Below are positions 1-6,350 of a stretch of 64,000 bases of DNA, piece by piece. The first letter of the stretch is position 1; each line of letters opens with the position of its first letter. The DNA is from Faecalibacter sp. LW9 (lineage in GTDB: Bacteria; Bacteroidota; Bacteroidia; Flavobacteriales; Weeksellaceae), in NCBI RefSeq assembly GCF_034661295.1, contig NZ_CP141062.1:496001-560000 (forward strand). The letters are read 5' to 3'. Below the pieces are notes generated by a model. It was not told the DNA's origin. It did not search any database and saw only the letters and a program-made list of their open reading frames with translations. A program made the translations under genes and the position numbers.

Positions 1-851
1 CCTTCGTGTGTATTAATATTATTAACGTATGAATGTACATTCTCTGTATACGAATTGTTATAACGCATCGCTACCTCAACTGGAATACCATCACGCTCAC
101 CTTCCATGAAGATCACGCTATCCATAATAGATTCACGATTACCATCAATGAATTCAACGAATTCTTTTAATCCTTCTTCAGAATGGAACGTTTCAGAAAC
201 ATAATTTCCTTCTTCGTCTGTAGTACGCTCATCAGTTAATGTAATGTTGATTCCCTTATTTAAGAATGCTAATTCACGTAAACGATTGGCTAATGTATTA
301 TAGTTGTATTCTGTTATTTCTTGAAAGATCGTATCATCCGGTGTGAAAGTTACTGTTGTACCATTGTGATCGGTCTCACCAACTGTTTTGACATCGTATA
401 ATGGCTTACCTTTTGAATACTCTTGGATATATTTTTTACCGTTTTTAAAAACTTCTGCCGTTAAATGGTTAGATAACGCATTAACACAGGATACACCAAC
501 CCCGTGTAAACCTCCAGAAACTTTATAGGTATCTTTATCGAATTTTCCACCAGCTCCAATTTTAGTCATTACAACCTCTAAAGCCGATTTCCCTTCTTTT
601 TTGTGCATATCAACAGGAATCCCACGACCGTTATCTTCTACACGAATCGAGTTTCCTTCTAATATTGTTACTTTAATCGTATCACAGTAACCTGCTAACG
701 CTTCATCAATAGAGTTATCAACAACCTCATAAACTAAGTGATGCAATCCTCTAACTCCGACGTCTCCAATATACATTGAAGGACGAAGACGAACGTGCTC
801 CATACCTTCTAACGCCTGGATATTATCCGCCGTATATGTGTTATTACTCAT
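1..851 (-). CDS. gyrB: DNA gyrase subunit B, N-terminal part (cut by window edge)
   Basis: ATP-binding subunit of DNA gyrase, which introduces negative supercoils. My translation from the ATG at 851 gives the first 283 residues; the rest lies off the left edge. The GHKL ATPase motifs are in order: EVVDNSIDEALAGY near the start (Mg/ATP Asn and catalytic Glu), DNGRGIP, and the ATP lid GGLHGVGVS, followed by the start of the transducer domain. ParE has a similar fold, but the sequence around these motifs reads as GyrB. The gene diverges from nothing nearby: rsmG lies upstream on the same strand with a terminator between, so gyrB has its own promoter. Confidence 0.93.
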   Translation of the reverse strand, partial: MSNNTYTADNIQALEGMEHVRLRPSMYIGDVGVRGLHHLVYEVVDNSIDEALAGYCDTIKVTILEGNSIRVEDNGRGIPVDMHKKEGKSALEVVMTKIGAGGKFDKDTYKVSGGLHGVGVSCVNALSNHLTAEVFKNGKKYIQEYSKGKPLYDVKTVGETDHNGTTVTFTPDDTIFQEITEYNYNTLANRLRELAFLNKGINITLTDERTTDEEGNYVSETFHSEEGLKEFVEFIDGNRESIMDSVIFMEGERDGIPVEVAMRYNNSYTENVHSYVNNINTHE

Positions 852-880
852 AATGTATTTCTCTATCTTTTTAAAACAAA

Positions 881-888
881 CAAATATA
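881..888 (-). promoter_or_regulatory. -7 box for gyrB
   Basis: On the minus strand the sequence reads TATATTTG, an exact match to the Bacteroidota -7 consensus TAnnTTTG, 29 bases before the gyrB start. No clear -33 TTTG is placed at 19-21 bases. Confidence 0.5.
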
Positions 889-959
889 GTGAAATTTAGC
901 CAACTTACCATCACAAACTAAGGTTAAAAACAGCCTTTTCAAAATGAATCATCACAAAA

Positions 960-984
960 AAAGCCTTGGAAAAATCAAGGCTTT
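960..984 (-). terminator. Terminator after rsmG
   Basis: AAAGCCTTG and CAAGGCTTT form a 9-bp stem with a short A-rich loop; on the minus strand it is followed by a T run. It ends transcription of rsmG before gyrB. Confidence 0.75.
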
Positions 985-1004
985 ATCGATGGACCAATAA
1001 ATGG

Positions 1005-1631
1005 TTATATGTCTTTTTTATGCAAGTAAACGACTTTCTTCGTCTCGAAGAAATCTTCTTCAAAGAAATCAGAGATATTATGCAATTCAGCATTTGGAAA
1101 ATCTTTTAACTCTTCCGTCAAATCACCTCCTTTCAAGTATAATAAGCCGTTTGGCAATGGATTTAATGAATCTTTTTTAAATTTTCCTCTGATCCATTCT
1201 GCAAAACGAGGCATAGCAGTTACCGCACGAGAAACAACAAAATCATAATGTTGATGCAACTCTTCCGCTCTTTTTTGTTCTGCTTTCACATTTGTTAAAC
1301 CTAAACCGTTGGCAACACCTTGAACCACTTTAATTTTTTTACCAATAGAATCCACCAAATGAAAATTAACATTTGGGAATAAAATCGCTAATGGAATACC
1401 AGGCAATCCACCTCCAGTACCAACATCTAAGACATCCGAACCATCCTCAAACTTCATCACTTTAGCAATCGCTAAAGAATGTAAGATATGATTGGTATAG
1501 ATTTCATCGATATCCTTACGTGAAACAACATTGATTTGCTCATTCCACTCTTTGTATAAATCGCCAACTTTATTGAATTGTTCGATTTGTTTTTCAGTTA
1601 AATCAGGAAAATATTTTAAAATTAAATCCAT
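1005..1631 (-). CDS. rsmG: 16S rRNA (guanine527-N7)-methyltransferase RsmG
   Basis: Methylates N7 of G527 in 16S rRNA using S-adenosylmethionine; loss in other bacteria gives low-level streptomycin resistance. The 208-residue length is normal for RsmG/GidB. The SAM-binding glycine motif DVGTGGGLPGIP sits at residues 69-80, followed by the LVDSIGKKI segment that contacts the cofactor and VVSRAVTAMP typical of the family. Start at 1631 gives the expected N-terminus. The GAF-domain gene ends only 5 bases upstream on the same strand, so co-transcription is likely. Confidence 0.93.
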   Translation of the reverse strand: MDLILKYFPDLTEKQIEQFNKVGDLYKEWNEQINVVSRKDIDEIYTNHILHSLAIAKVMKFEDGSDVLDVGTGGGLPGIPLAILFPNVNFHLVDSIGKKIKVVQGVANGLGLTNVKAEQKRAEELHQHYDFVVSRAVTAMPRFAEWIRGKFKKDSLNPLPNGLLYLKGGDLTEELKDFPNAELHNISDFFEEDFFETKKVVYLHKKDI

Positions 1632-1636
1632 AAAGA

Positions 1637-2083
1637 TTATATGATTTCAGAAACTTTGTTGCAAATATACTCCAACAATTTTGTGTCTGCATCAGTAAAT
1701 GGATCAATTGTGTGCGAATCAATATCAATTTGACCAATATTTTCTCCATTTTTGAAAATAGGCATTACAATTTCAGCTTTTGTTTCAATCGAGCAAGCCA
1801 AATAATTATCTTGAGCATATACATCTGGAACAACAAAAGTTTCGTTCGATTCAGCGACTTGACCACAAATTCCCTTTCCGTAAGGAATAATTACATGATC
1901 GGTTTCAGCCCCTACATATGGTCCTAATTTTAATTCATTTTTATCTCCATTCTTAAAGTAAAATCCCACCCAATTGTAGTGGTCTACTTCATCCGATAAC
2001 AATTGACAAATACGTTGTAATTTTTCCTCTACTGCTATTGGACTATCAAAAATGACATCTACTCTTTTATTTAAATTTTCCAT
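1637..2083 (-). CDS. GAF-domain protein, free-methionine-R-sulfoxide reductase-like
   Basis: A single GAF domain of 148 residues resembling free methionine-(R)-sulfoxide reductases (fRMsr/MsrC, E. coli YebR): NWVGFYF, LGPYVG, GKGICG, LACSIETKAEIVMP and GQIDIDS follow the family order. I prefer the ATG at 2083 because upstream in-frame residues match nothing in the family. Two of the three cysteines of active fRMsr are present (C73 in GICG, C97 in LACS). The one expected after the LGPxxG motif is replaced by GAETDHVIIP. It is therefore either an fRMsr using fewer cysteines or a non-catalytic GAF protein. Lies just upstream of rsmG. Confidence 0.75.
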   Translation of the reverse strand: MENLNKRVDVIFDSPIAVEEKLQRICQLLSDEVDHYNWVGFYFKNGDKNELKLGPYVGAETDHVIIPYGKGICGQVAESNETFVVPDVYAQDNYLACSIETKAEIVMPIFKNGENIGQIDIDSHTIDPFTDADTKLLEYICNKVSEII

Positions 2084-2263
2084 GGTATATTCTAATTTTA
2101 AAACGAACAAAATTATGAATTAGATTAGATATTAATCACTTTTAAGAAATAAATTAAGTATAATCAACTTCTATTAGAACATTATTCTTTCCTTGTATTT
2201 ATATACAGAGAATAATTATTGTATTTCTGCAAAGGAGAACGAATATATTCTTATGATTTCAGT

Positions 2264-2271
2264 TATATTTG
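2264..2271 (+). promoter_or_regulatory. -7 box for xrtF
   Basis: TATATTTG matches TAnnTTTG, 17 bases before the ATG at 2289. It lies downstream of a longer possible start at 2193, which supports the shorter protein. Confidence 0.45.
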
Positions 2272-2288
2272 TTTATATAAACTACCCT

Positions 2289-2825
2289 ATGAAACAATAT
2301 TTACCCACACTATATTTTCTGCTTCGCTTTTTAGGCTCATATATTCTATTGATTATCATTTACAACTGGTACTTGAATCAATATTTACCTTTTGATCAGC
2401 CTGATCCTTTTACACGTTTTTGTGCAGATTTAGCCTCAAAAGGGTTTAATTTGATTGGTTTTGAATCGATGACGGTGCATTTGCCTGGAGAAAATTTTAT
2501 GCGCTTATTAGTGGATCGTAAAATAGGCTCGATTGTAAATGAAGGATGCAACGCTATATCCGTGTTAATTATATTCGTCTCTTTTATTTTAGCCTTCTAC
2601 ACTACTTTTAAACAGACCTTTATCTATATCATCCTTAGTTTAGTGGCTCTTTTTGGTATGAATATTTTTAGAATTATTCTTTTAACGTACATTTTCCGAT
2701 ACCATCCGGAATATTCTAAAGTTTCTCACGACTACCTCTTTCCTGCCATTATTTACGGTTCAATTATTATTCTATGGATTGTTTGGATAAAACAATTTGT
2801 CTTAAAAAAGAAATCAAATGCCTAA
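2289..2825 (+). CDS. xrtF: Exosortase family protein XrtF
   Basis: Integral membrane cysteine transpeptidase of the exosortase/archaeosortase superfamily, expected to process C-terminally sorted surface proteins. The 178-residue protein has several membrane segments and the three expected catalytic residues: Cys87 in NEGCNAIS, Arg128 in NIFRII and His147 in VSHDYLFP. The open frame extends to 2193, but that part is not family-like and a -7 box lies inside it, so the start at 2289 is chosen. It overlaps the next gene by 8 bases, the usual arrangement for XrtF and its partner. No XrtF target protein is recognisable in this window. Confidence 0.9.
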   Translation: MKQYLPTLYFLLRFLGSYILLIIIYNWYLNQYLPFDQPDPFTRFCADLASKGFNLIGFESMTVHLPGENFMRLLVDRKIGSIVNEGCNAISVLIIFVSFILAFYTTFKQTFIYIILSLVALFGMNIFRIILLTYIFRYHPEYSKVSHDYLFPAIIYGSIIILWIVWIKQFVLKKKSNA

Positions 2826-3258
2826 CTATTTACGATACTCCATAGCTGCTTTATTGGTATTTGGATTGGTGTTGGTTCGTGTTTTCGAACAGCACTTATT
2901 TTATGATCCTTTACTAAGCTATTTTAAAAATGCACAACATGACACCCTTCCTGCTATGGATGAGATGAAATTGTATAGTCATGTATTCTTCCGTTATATG
3001 ATTAATCTTCTATTAACTACTTTAATCATAAAAGTGTTGTTCTGGAAGCAGATGTATGTAAAATTGACGATTGTTCTTGGAATAATAGGTTTTGTAATAT
3101 TGTTGCCGATTTATGCATATATGCTCCGTCATCAATTCAATTTTGGAGAAATGATATTCTTTTATATTCGTCGATTTTTAATTCAACCCATGTTTTTAAT
3201 CCTTTTGGTTCCCTGTTTTTATTACCAAGAGATCCGAAATAAAAAAGCGACTGAATAA
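2818..3258 (+). CDS. Exosortase F system-associated membrane protein
   Basis: A 146-residue protein with about four hydrophobic segments and the motif RVFEQHLFYDPLLSYF near the N-terminus, typical of the small membrane partner found directly after XrtF in Flavobacteria. Its role is not known; conserved pairing suggests it assists the exosortase or its substrate. It starts inside the xrtF gene (8-base overlap), implying translational coupling, and its stop codon lies inside the loop of the following terminator. Confidence 0.85.
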   Translation: MPNYLRYSIAALLVFGLVLVRVFEQHLFYDPLLSYFKNAQHDTLPAMDEMKLYSHVFFRYMINLLLTTLIIKVLFWKQMYVKLTIVLGIIGFVILLPIYAYMLRHQFNFGEMIFFYIRRFLIQPMFLILLVPCFYYQEIRNKKATE

Positions 3259-3268
3259 TTTCAGTCGC
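3247..3268. terminator. Bidirectional terminator between the xrtF pair and the next minus-strand gene
   Basis: GCGACTGAA and TTCAGTCGC form a 9-bp stem flanked by A and T runs on both sides, so it can serve both convergent genes. The stop codon of the XrtF partner is in the loop. Confidence 0.8.
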
Positions 3269-3273
3269 TTTTT

Positions 3274-3504
3274 TTATATTTTATCTTGTTGTTCTGCTTC
3301 TTTTCGAGCTTCTTTTTTTAGGGTGCGGTATTTAAATAACCATCCTAAAAACCCTCCAAAAATCAACCCTATACCAATTCCACCTACAATCCCAATACTA
3401 AAACTGTATTCTTTAATCATCACCTCAAAAACAGTATGTGTTGTCGCATACATCACATATGATAATGCTAAAAGTAAAAGTCCTATGATTGTTGCGTATG
3501 ACAT
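3274..3504 (-). CDS. Small membrane protein, function unknown
   Basis: A 76-residue protein with two predicted membrane helices (about residues 3-21 and 34-57, the second rich in glycine: GIVGGIGIGLIFGGFLGW) and a charged C-terminal tail RTLKKEARKEAEQQDK. I do not recognise a family. It ends just before the bidirectional terminator and follows rlmB by 13 bases on the same strand, so it is probably co-transcribed with it. Confidence 0.65.
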   Translation of the reverse strand: MSYATIIGLLLLALSYVMYATTHTVFEVMIKEYSFSIGIVGGIGIGLIFGGFLGWLFKYRTLKKEARKEAEQQDKI

Positions 3505-3517
3505 GGTTTAGTAAAAT

Positions 3518-4267
3518 TTAGAATAAATCAGCATTGATACGTTGGCGAACCGCTTCGTATAAAATGGCACCAGCAGCAACTGAAACATTTAAAGATGCCG
3601 TTTGTCCTGCCATTGGTAACTTAATAATTTTATCTGAAATTTTAATGATCGAATCTGATACTCCATCCTCCTCACTACCCATAACAATAGCTGTTGGAAC
3701 AGAGAAATCGGCATCATAAATAAAATCTGCTGATTTTTCTGATGCGGAGAAAATTGAAATTCCTGATGCTTGTAAATATTTAATTACATTCACTAAGTTT
3801 GTCTCTTTACAAACCGGAATATTATATAAAGCTCCTGTCGATGTTTTAATCGCATCCCCGTTTACAGAGGCTGAACCTTTTGCAGGAATAATAATTGCAT
3901 CTACTCCGACACACTCTGCAGTACGTGCAATCGCTCCAAAATTACGAACATCACTTACACGATCTAAAATTAAAATGAATGGAGTTTTTCCTTTTTCCCA
4001 AACTTGAGGCAATACATTTTCAATCGAATCAAATTCAATCGGTGAAATAAATGCATAAACTCCTTGGTGGTTTTTTCCTGTGAAACGATTTAATTTTTCA
4101 ACCGGAACATAACTTACTGGAATTTCGTATTCCGTTACTAATTTTCTTAATTCAGAAAAGATTTCACCTTGTAATCCTTTTTGAATAAAAATTTTATCGA
4201 TTGTTTTCCCTGCTTCAATCGCTTCAATAACAGGTCTAAGACCAAAAATACCTCCTTCGTTTTTCAT
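3518..4267 (-). CDS. rlmB: 23S rRNA (guanosine2251-2'-O)-methyltransferase RlmB-like (TrmH/SpoU family)
   Basis: SAM-dependent ribose 2'-O-methyltransferase of the knotted SPOUT class. An N-terminal substrate-binding domain (GLRPVIEAIEAGKTIDKIFI) is followed by the catalytic domain with the three family motifs: RVSDVRNFGAIARTAE, IVMGSEEDGVS and MAGQTASLNVSVAAG. Start at 4267 (MKNEGGIFGLRPV) fits the family better than the longer frame from 4294. The RNA target is inferred from similarity to RlmB; a tRNA target cannot be excluded. A TATCTTTG box ends 5 bases before the ATG, so the mRNA may be leaderless. Confidence 0.88.
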   Translation of the reverse strand: MKNEGGIFGLRPVIEAIEAGKTIDKIFIQKGLQGEIFSELRKLVTEYEIPVSYVPVEKLNRFTGKNHQGVYAFISPIEFDSIENVLPQVWEKGKTPFILILDRVSDVRNFGAIARTAECVGVDAIIIPAKGSASVNGDAIKTSTGALYNIPVCKETNLVNVIKYLQASGISIFSASEKSADFIYDADFSVPTAIVMGSEEDGVSDSIIKISDKIIKLPMAGQTASLNVSVAAGAILYEAVRQRINADLF

Positions 4268-4272
4268 AGTTG

Positions 4273-4280
4273 CAAAGATA
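4273..4280 (-). promoter_or_regulatory. -7 box almost touching the rlmB start
   Basis: TATCTTTG on the minus strand matches TAnnTTTG and ends only 5 bases before the ATG at 4267, which would put the transcription start at or next to the start codon. Confidence 0.4.
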
Positions 4281-4283
4281 CAA

Positions 4284-4547
4284 TTATTTACCAATCCTTT
4301 TCTTTACTTTTTGGATATAATGTGGTAAGCCTGTCGTTAATGCAAATGCAAGGATAAATACAGCGATTACACTCCATAAATTCAAAGAAAAATGAATTAA
4401 ACGAAAAACCAAACTCCCCATTAAAAACACCATAATAAAGGTCTGGAAATAAAAATTTTGCACTAACTCCTGTCCTTTTTTTGTTCGTTTGACAAAAAAT
4501 AAGAGCGCCAATAGGAGAAGTACTGAAAGAATTGCTGGATATTTCAT
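4284..4547 (-). CDS. Small membrane protein, function unknown
   Basis: An 87-residue protein, taking the ATG at 4547 (MKYPAILSVLLLLALLFFV). It has an N-terminal hydrophobic helix, then basic RTKKGQE, and two more hydrophobic helices ending in a basic tail (YIQKVKKRIGK). No family is recognised. It lies 16 bases upstream of rlmB on the same strand. Confidence 0.6.
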   Translation of the reverse strand: MKYPAILSVLLLLALLFFVKRTKKGQELVQNFYFQTFIMVFLMGSLVFRLIHFSLNLWSVIAVFILAFALTTGLPHYIQKVKKRIGK

Positions 4548-4587
4548 TTTAATCAATATGCAATTCAAAAATACGCTAAATTTACTA

Positions 4588-4595
4588 TACTTTTG
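4588..4595 (+). promoter_or_regulatory. -7 box for thyA
   Basis: TACTTTTG matches TAnnTTTG, 33 bases before the thyA ATG, in the divergent space between a minus-strand membrane protein gene and thyA. Confidence 0.5.
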
Positions 4596-4628
4596 TTTTT
4601 ATCATTTACTCATTAAAATTCGAATCAA

Positions 4629-5423
4629 ATGCAACAATATTTAGACTTATGTCGTAAAGTCATGAACGAAGGAACATTGAAAGAAGATCGAACAGGCACA
4701 GGAACCAAAAGTATTTTTGGTTATCAAATGCGTTTTGACTTAAAAGAAGGTTTTCCTTTAGTAACTACGAAAAAATTGCATTTAAAATCGATCATTCACG
4801 AGTTATTATGGTTTTTAAAAGGAGACACAAACATCCAATATCTAACGGATAATGGTGTCCGAATTTGGAACGAATGGGCAGACGAAAATGGTGATCTAGG
4901 ACCTGTATATGGAAAACAATGGCGCTCTTGGGGTAAACCGAATGGAGAAGTAGTCGACCAAATCAAAGTAGCCATCGATCAAATCAAAAATAATCCTGAT
5001 TCAAGACGTATTATTGTTTCGGCTTGGAATGTGGGGGAATTAGATCAAATGGCTCTAGCTCCTTGTCATGCCTTTTTTCAATTTTATGTTAACGAAGGAA
5101 AATTATCCTTACAGTTATACCAACGCAGTGCCGATATCTTTTTAGGTGTACCTTTTAATATTGCATCATATGCTTTATTACAAATGATGGTGGCACAAGT
5201 TTGTGATTTAGAAGTAGGCGATTTTGTCCACACTTTTGGAGATGCGCACATCTACAAAAATCATTTTGACCAAATTGAATTGCAATTAACAAGAGAACCC
5301 CATCCATTACCAACAATGAAAATCAATCCAGAAGTAAAAGACATCTTTGATTTTACGTATGAGGACTTTGAACTGATCAATTACCAAGCACATCCTCATA
5401 TTAAAGGAATTGTAGCTGTTTAA
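4629..5423 (+). CDS. thyA: Thymidylate synthase
   Basis: Converts dUMP to dTMP with 5,10-methylenetetrahydrofolate as carbon donor and reductant, giving dihydrofolate. The 264-residue length equals that of E. coli ThyA. The catalytic cysteine is C146 in [11 protein letters not shown], the phosphate-binding Arg is in [10 protein letters not shown], and [20 protein letters not shown] is the folate/nucleotide site. The partner folA, which regenerates tetrahydrofolate, lies about 3.5 kb downstream on the same strand, separated by a lipoprotein gene and two broken genes. Confidence 0.97.
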   Translation: MQQYLDLCRKVMNEGTLKEDRTGTGTKSIFGYQMRFDLKEGFPLVTTKKLHLKSIIHELLWFLKGDTNIQYLTDNGVRIWNEWADENGDLGPVYGKQWRSWGKPNGEVVDQIKVAIDQIKNNPDSRRIIVSAWNVGELDQMALAPCHAFFQFYVNEGKLSLQLYQRSADIFLGVPFNIASYALLQMMVAQVCDLEVGDFVHTFGDAHIYKNHFDQIELQLTREPHPLPTMKINPEVKDIFDFTYEDFELINYQAHPHIKGIVAV

Positions 5424-5434
5424 AATATAATTGA

Positions 5435-5456
5435 GGCAATGAAGTGATTCATTGCC
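5435..5456 (+). terminator. Terminator after thyA
   Basis: GGCAATGAA and TTCATTGCC form a 9-bp stem with a 4-base loop followed by seven T. Confidence 0.85.
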
Positions 5457-5530
5457 TTTTTTTACCTATCGATCATAAAAAATCATGAAAATGGTTTATT
5501 TCATTTTGAAATTAAAATTTTAATTCTACA

Positions 5531-5563
5531 TTAGTGTTATAATTAACAATGATATAACACTAA
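5531..5563. repeat. Perfect 11-bp inverted repeat directly before a broken start codon
   Basis: TTAGTGTTATA (5531-5541) and TATAACACTAA (5553-5563) are exact inverted copies separated by 11 bases; the right arm runs into the A of the following ATG. It could be an operator or an RNA hairpin that hides the start codon. Confidence 0.6.
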
Positions 5564-5791
5564 TGAAAAAAAATATTTTGTGTAGGGATGTTATTGTCTG
5601 TTTTCACATCGACTGTATCAGCACAAAACATTACTTCTATTACCTCATTCGATAATCGTGTAGAATCTTCAATAGAACAACTTAAAAAAGAAATTAAACA
5701 ATATATTTACTATTACAACAACGAAAGAATTAAATCAAATCTAAACAAAATGAGCCCGATTGAATATCGAACTCATTTTTATAATAATTAA
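5563..5791 (+). pseudogene. Truncated secreted-protein gene fused to a transposase tail
   Basis: The ATG at 5563 is followed by eight A. In this frame translation soon leaves the signal peptide; with seven A it would read MKKIFCVGMLLSVFTSTVSA, a typical signal peptide, continuing to about residue 36. From about 5672 the frame becomes the C-terminus of an IS3-family transposase. The original gene therefore lost its 3' part to an insertion and probably its start frame to a homopolymer slip. The intact open frame begins at an internal ATG (5588). I see no likely function. The identity of the original gene is not recoverable. Confidence 0.7.
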
Positions 5792-5824
5792 TTTTTGTGT
5801 CCAAACTTTTGGGTGCAGTCTACA
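5672..5824 (+). mobile_element. 3' end remnant of an IS3-family (IS150 group) element
   Basis: Residues LKKEIKQYIYYYNNERIK and SNLNKMSPIEYRTHFYNN are the conserved C-terminus of IS150-type DDE transposases. The stretch after the stop, GTGTCCAAACTTTTGGGTGC, looks like the right terminal inverted repeat, with the end near 5824. The left end and the rest of the transposase are absent. Confidence 0.7.
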
Positions 5825-5852
5825 ACTGGGGTATTTTTTATTTTTATTCCTT

Positions 5853-6299
5853 ATGAAGAAAAGTGTAGCATTACTCCTTTTGATTGGTCTATGCCTAGCA
5901 TGTCAATCACAGAAGCCTATAAATCAATTCATCGAACCTATTGAAATTATTACTCTAAGGGAAAATTCGTTGATTCAATTTGATTCCATTCTGTTGATCA
6001 ATAATGAAATTGAATATGGTAAAGTAACCAATCAAATGAATGCCACTCGATTCCCTGGCATTCCATTTAAATCCGTTGATTTTAGCAACCAATCGGTCGT
6101 TTTAATCAATCTTGATATGACGAAAGCAAAAACCTCAACTTATAAAATCATTCCAGAGATTTCAGATCATCAACTCAAATTGAAACTAAAAGAACAAAAA
6201 AACGAACAATTTGATGATATTCCTAAAAAACAGCGATTCATCCAATTGCTTGAAATTCCGAAAGTCAATTCCATCGAAAAGATAGAATTTATTCCATAA
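5853..6299 (+). CDS. Lipoprotein, function unknown
   Basis: A 148-residue protein from the ATG at 5853, with a hydrophobic signal and lipobox LCLAC, so lipid-anchored. The mature part is polar and contains FPGIPFKSVDFSNQSVVLINL; no family is recognised. The open frame starts further upstream inside the IS remnant but that part is IS sequence. The gene begins only about 30 bases after the IS right end, so its native promoter may have been replaced by the insertion. Confidence 0.7.
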   Translation: MKKSVALLLLIGLCLACQSQKPINQFIEPIEIITLRENSLIQFDSILLINNEIEYGKVTNQMNATRFPGIPFKSVDFSNQSVVLINLDMTKAKTSTYKIIPEISDHQLKLKLKEQKNEQFDDIPKKQRFIQLLEIPKVNSIEKIEFIP

Positions 6300-6350
6300 A
6301 TAATGTAACAAAACACGATTTTATGCATCTAATCATTTAATTGTTATTTT

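Noticed and set aside
2193-2288. Longer N-terminus for XrtF
   Set aside because: Extra residues are not family-like and a -7 promoter box lies inside this stretch.
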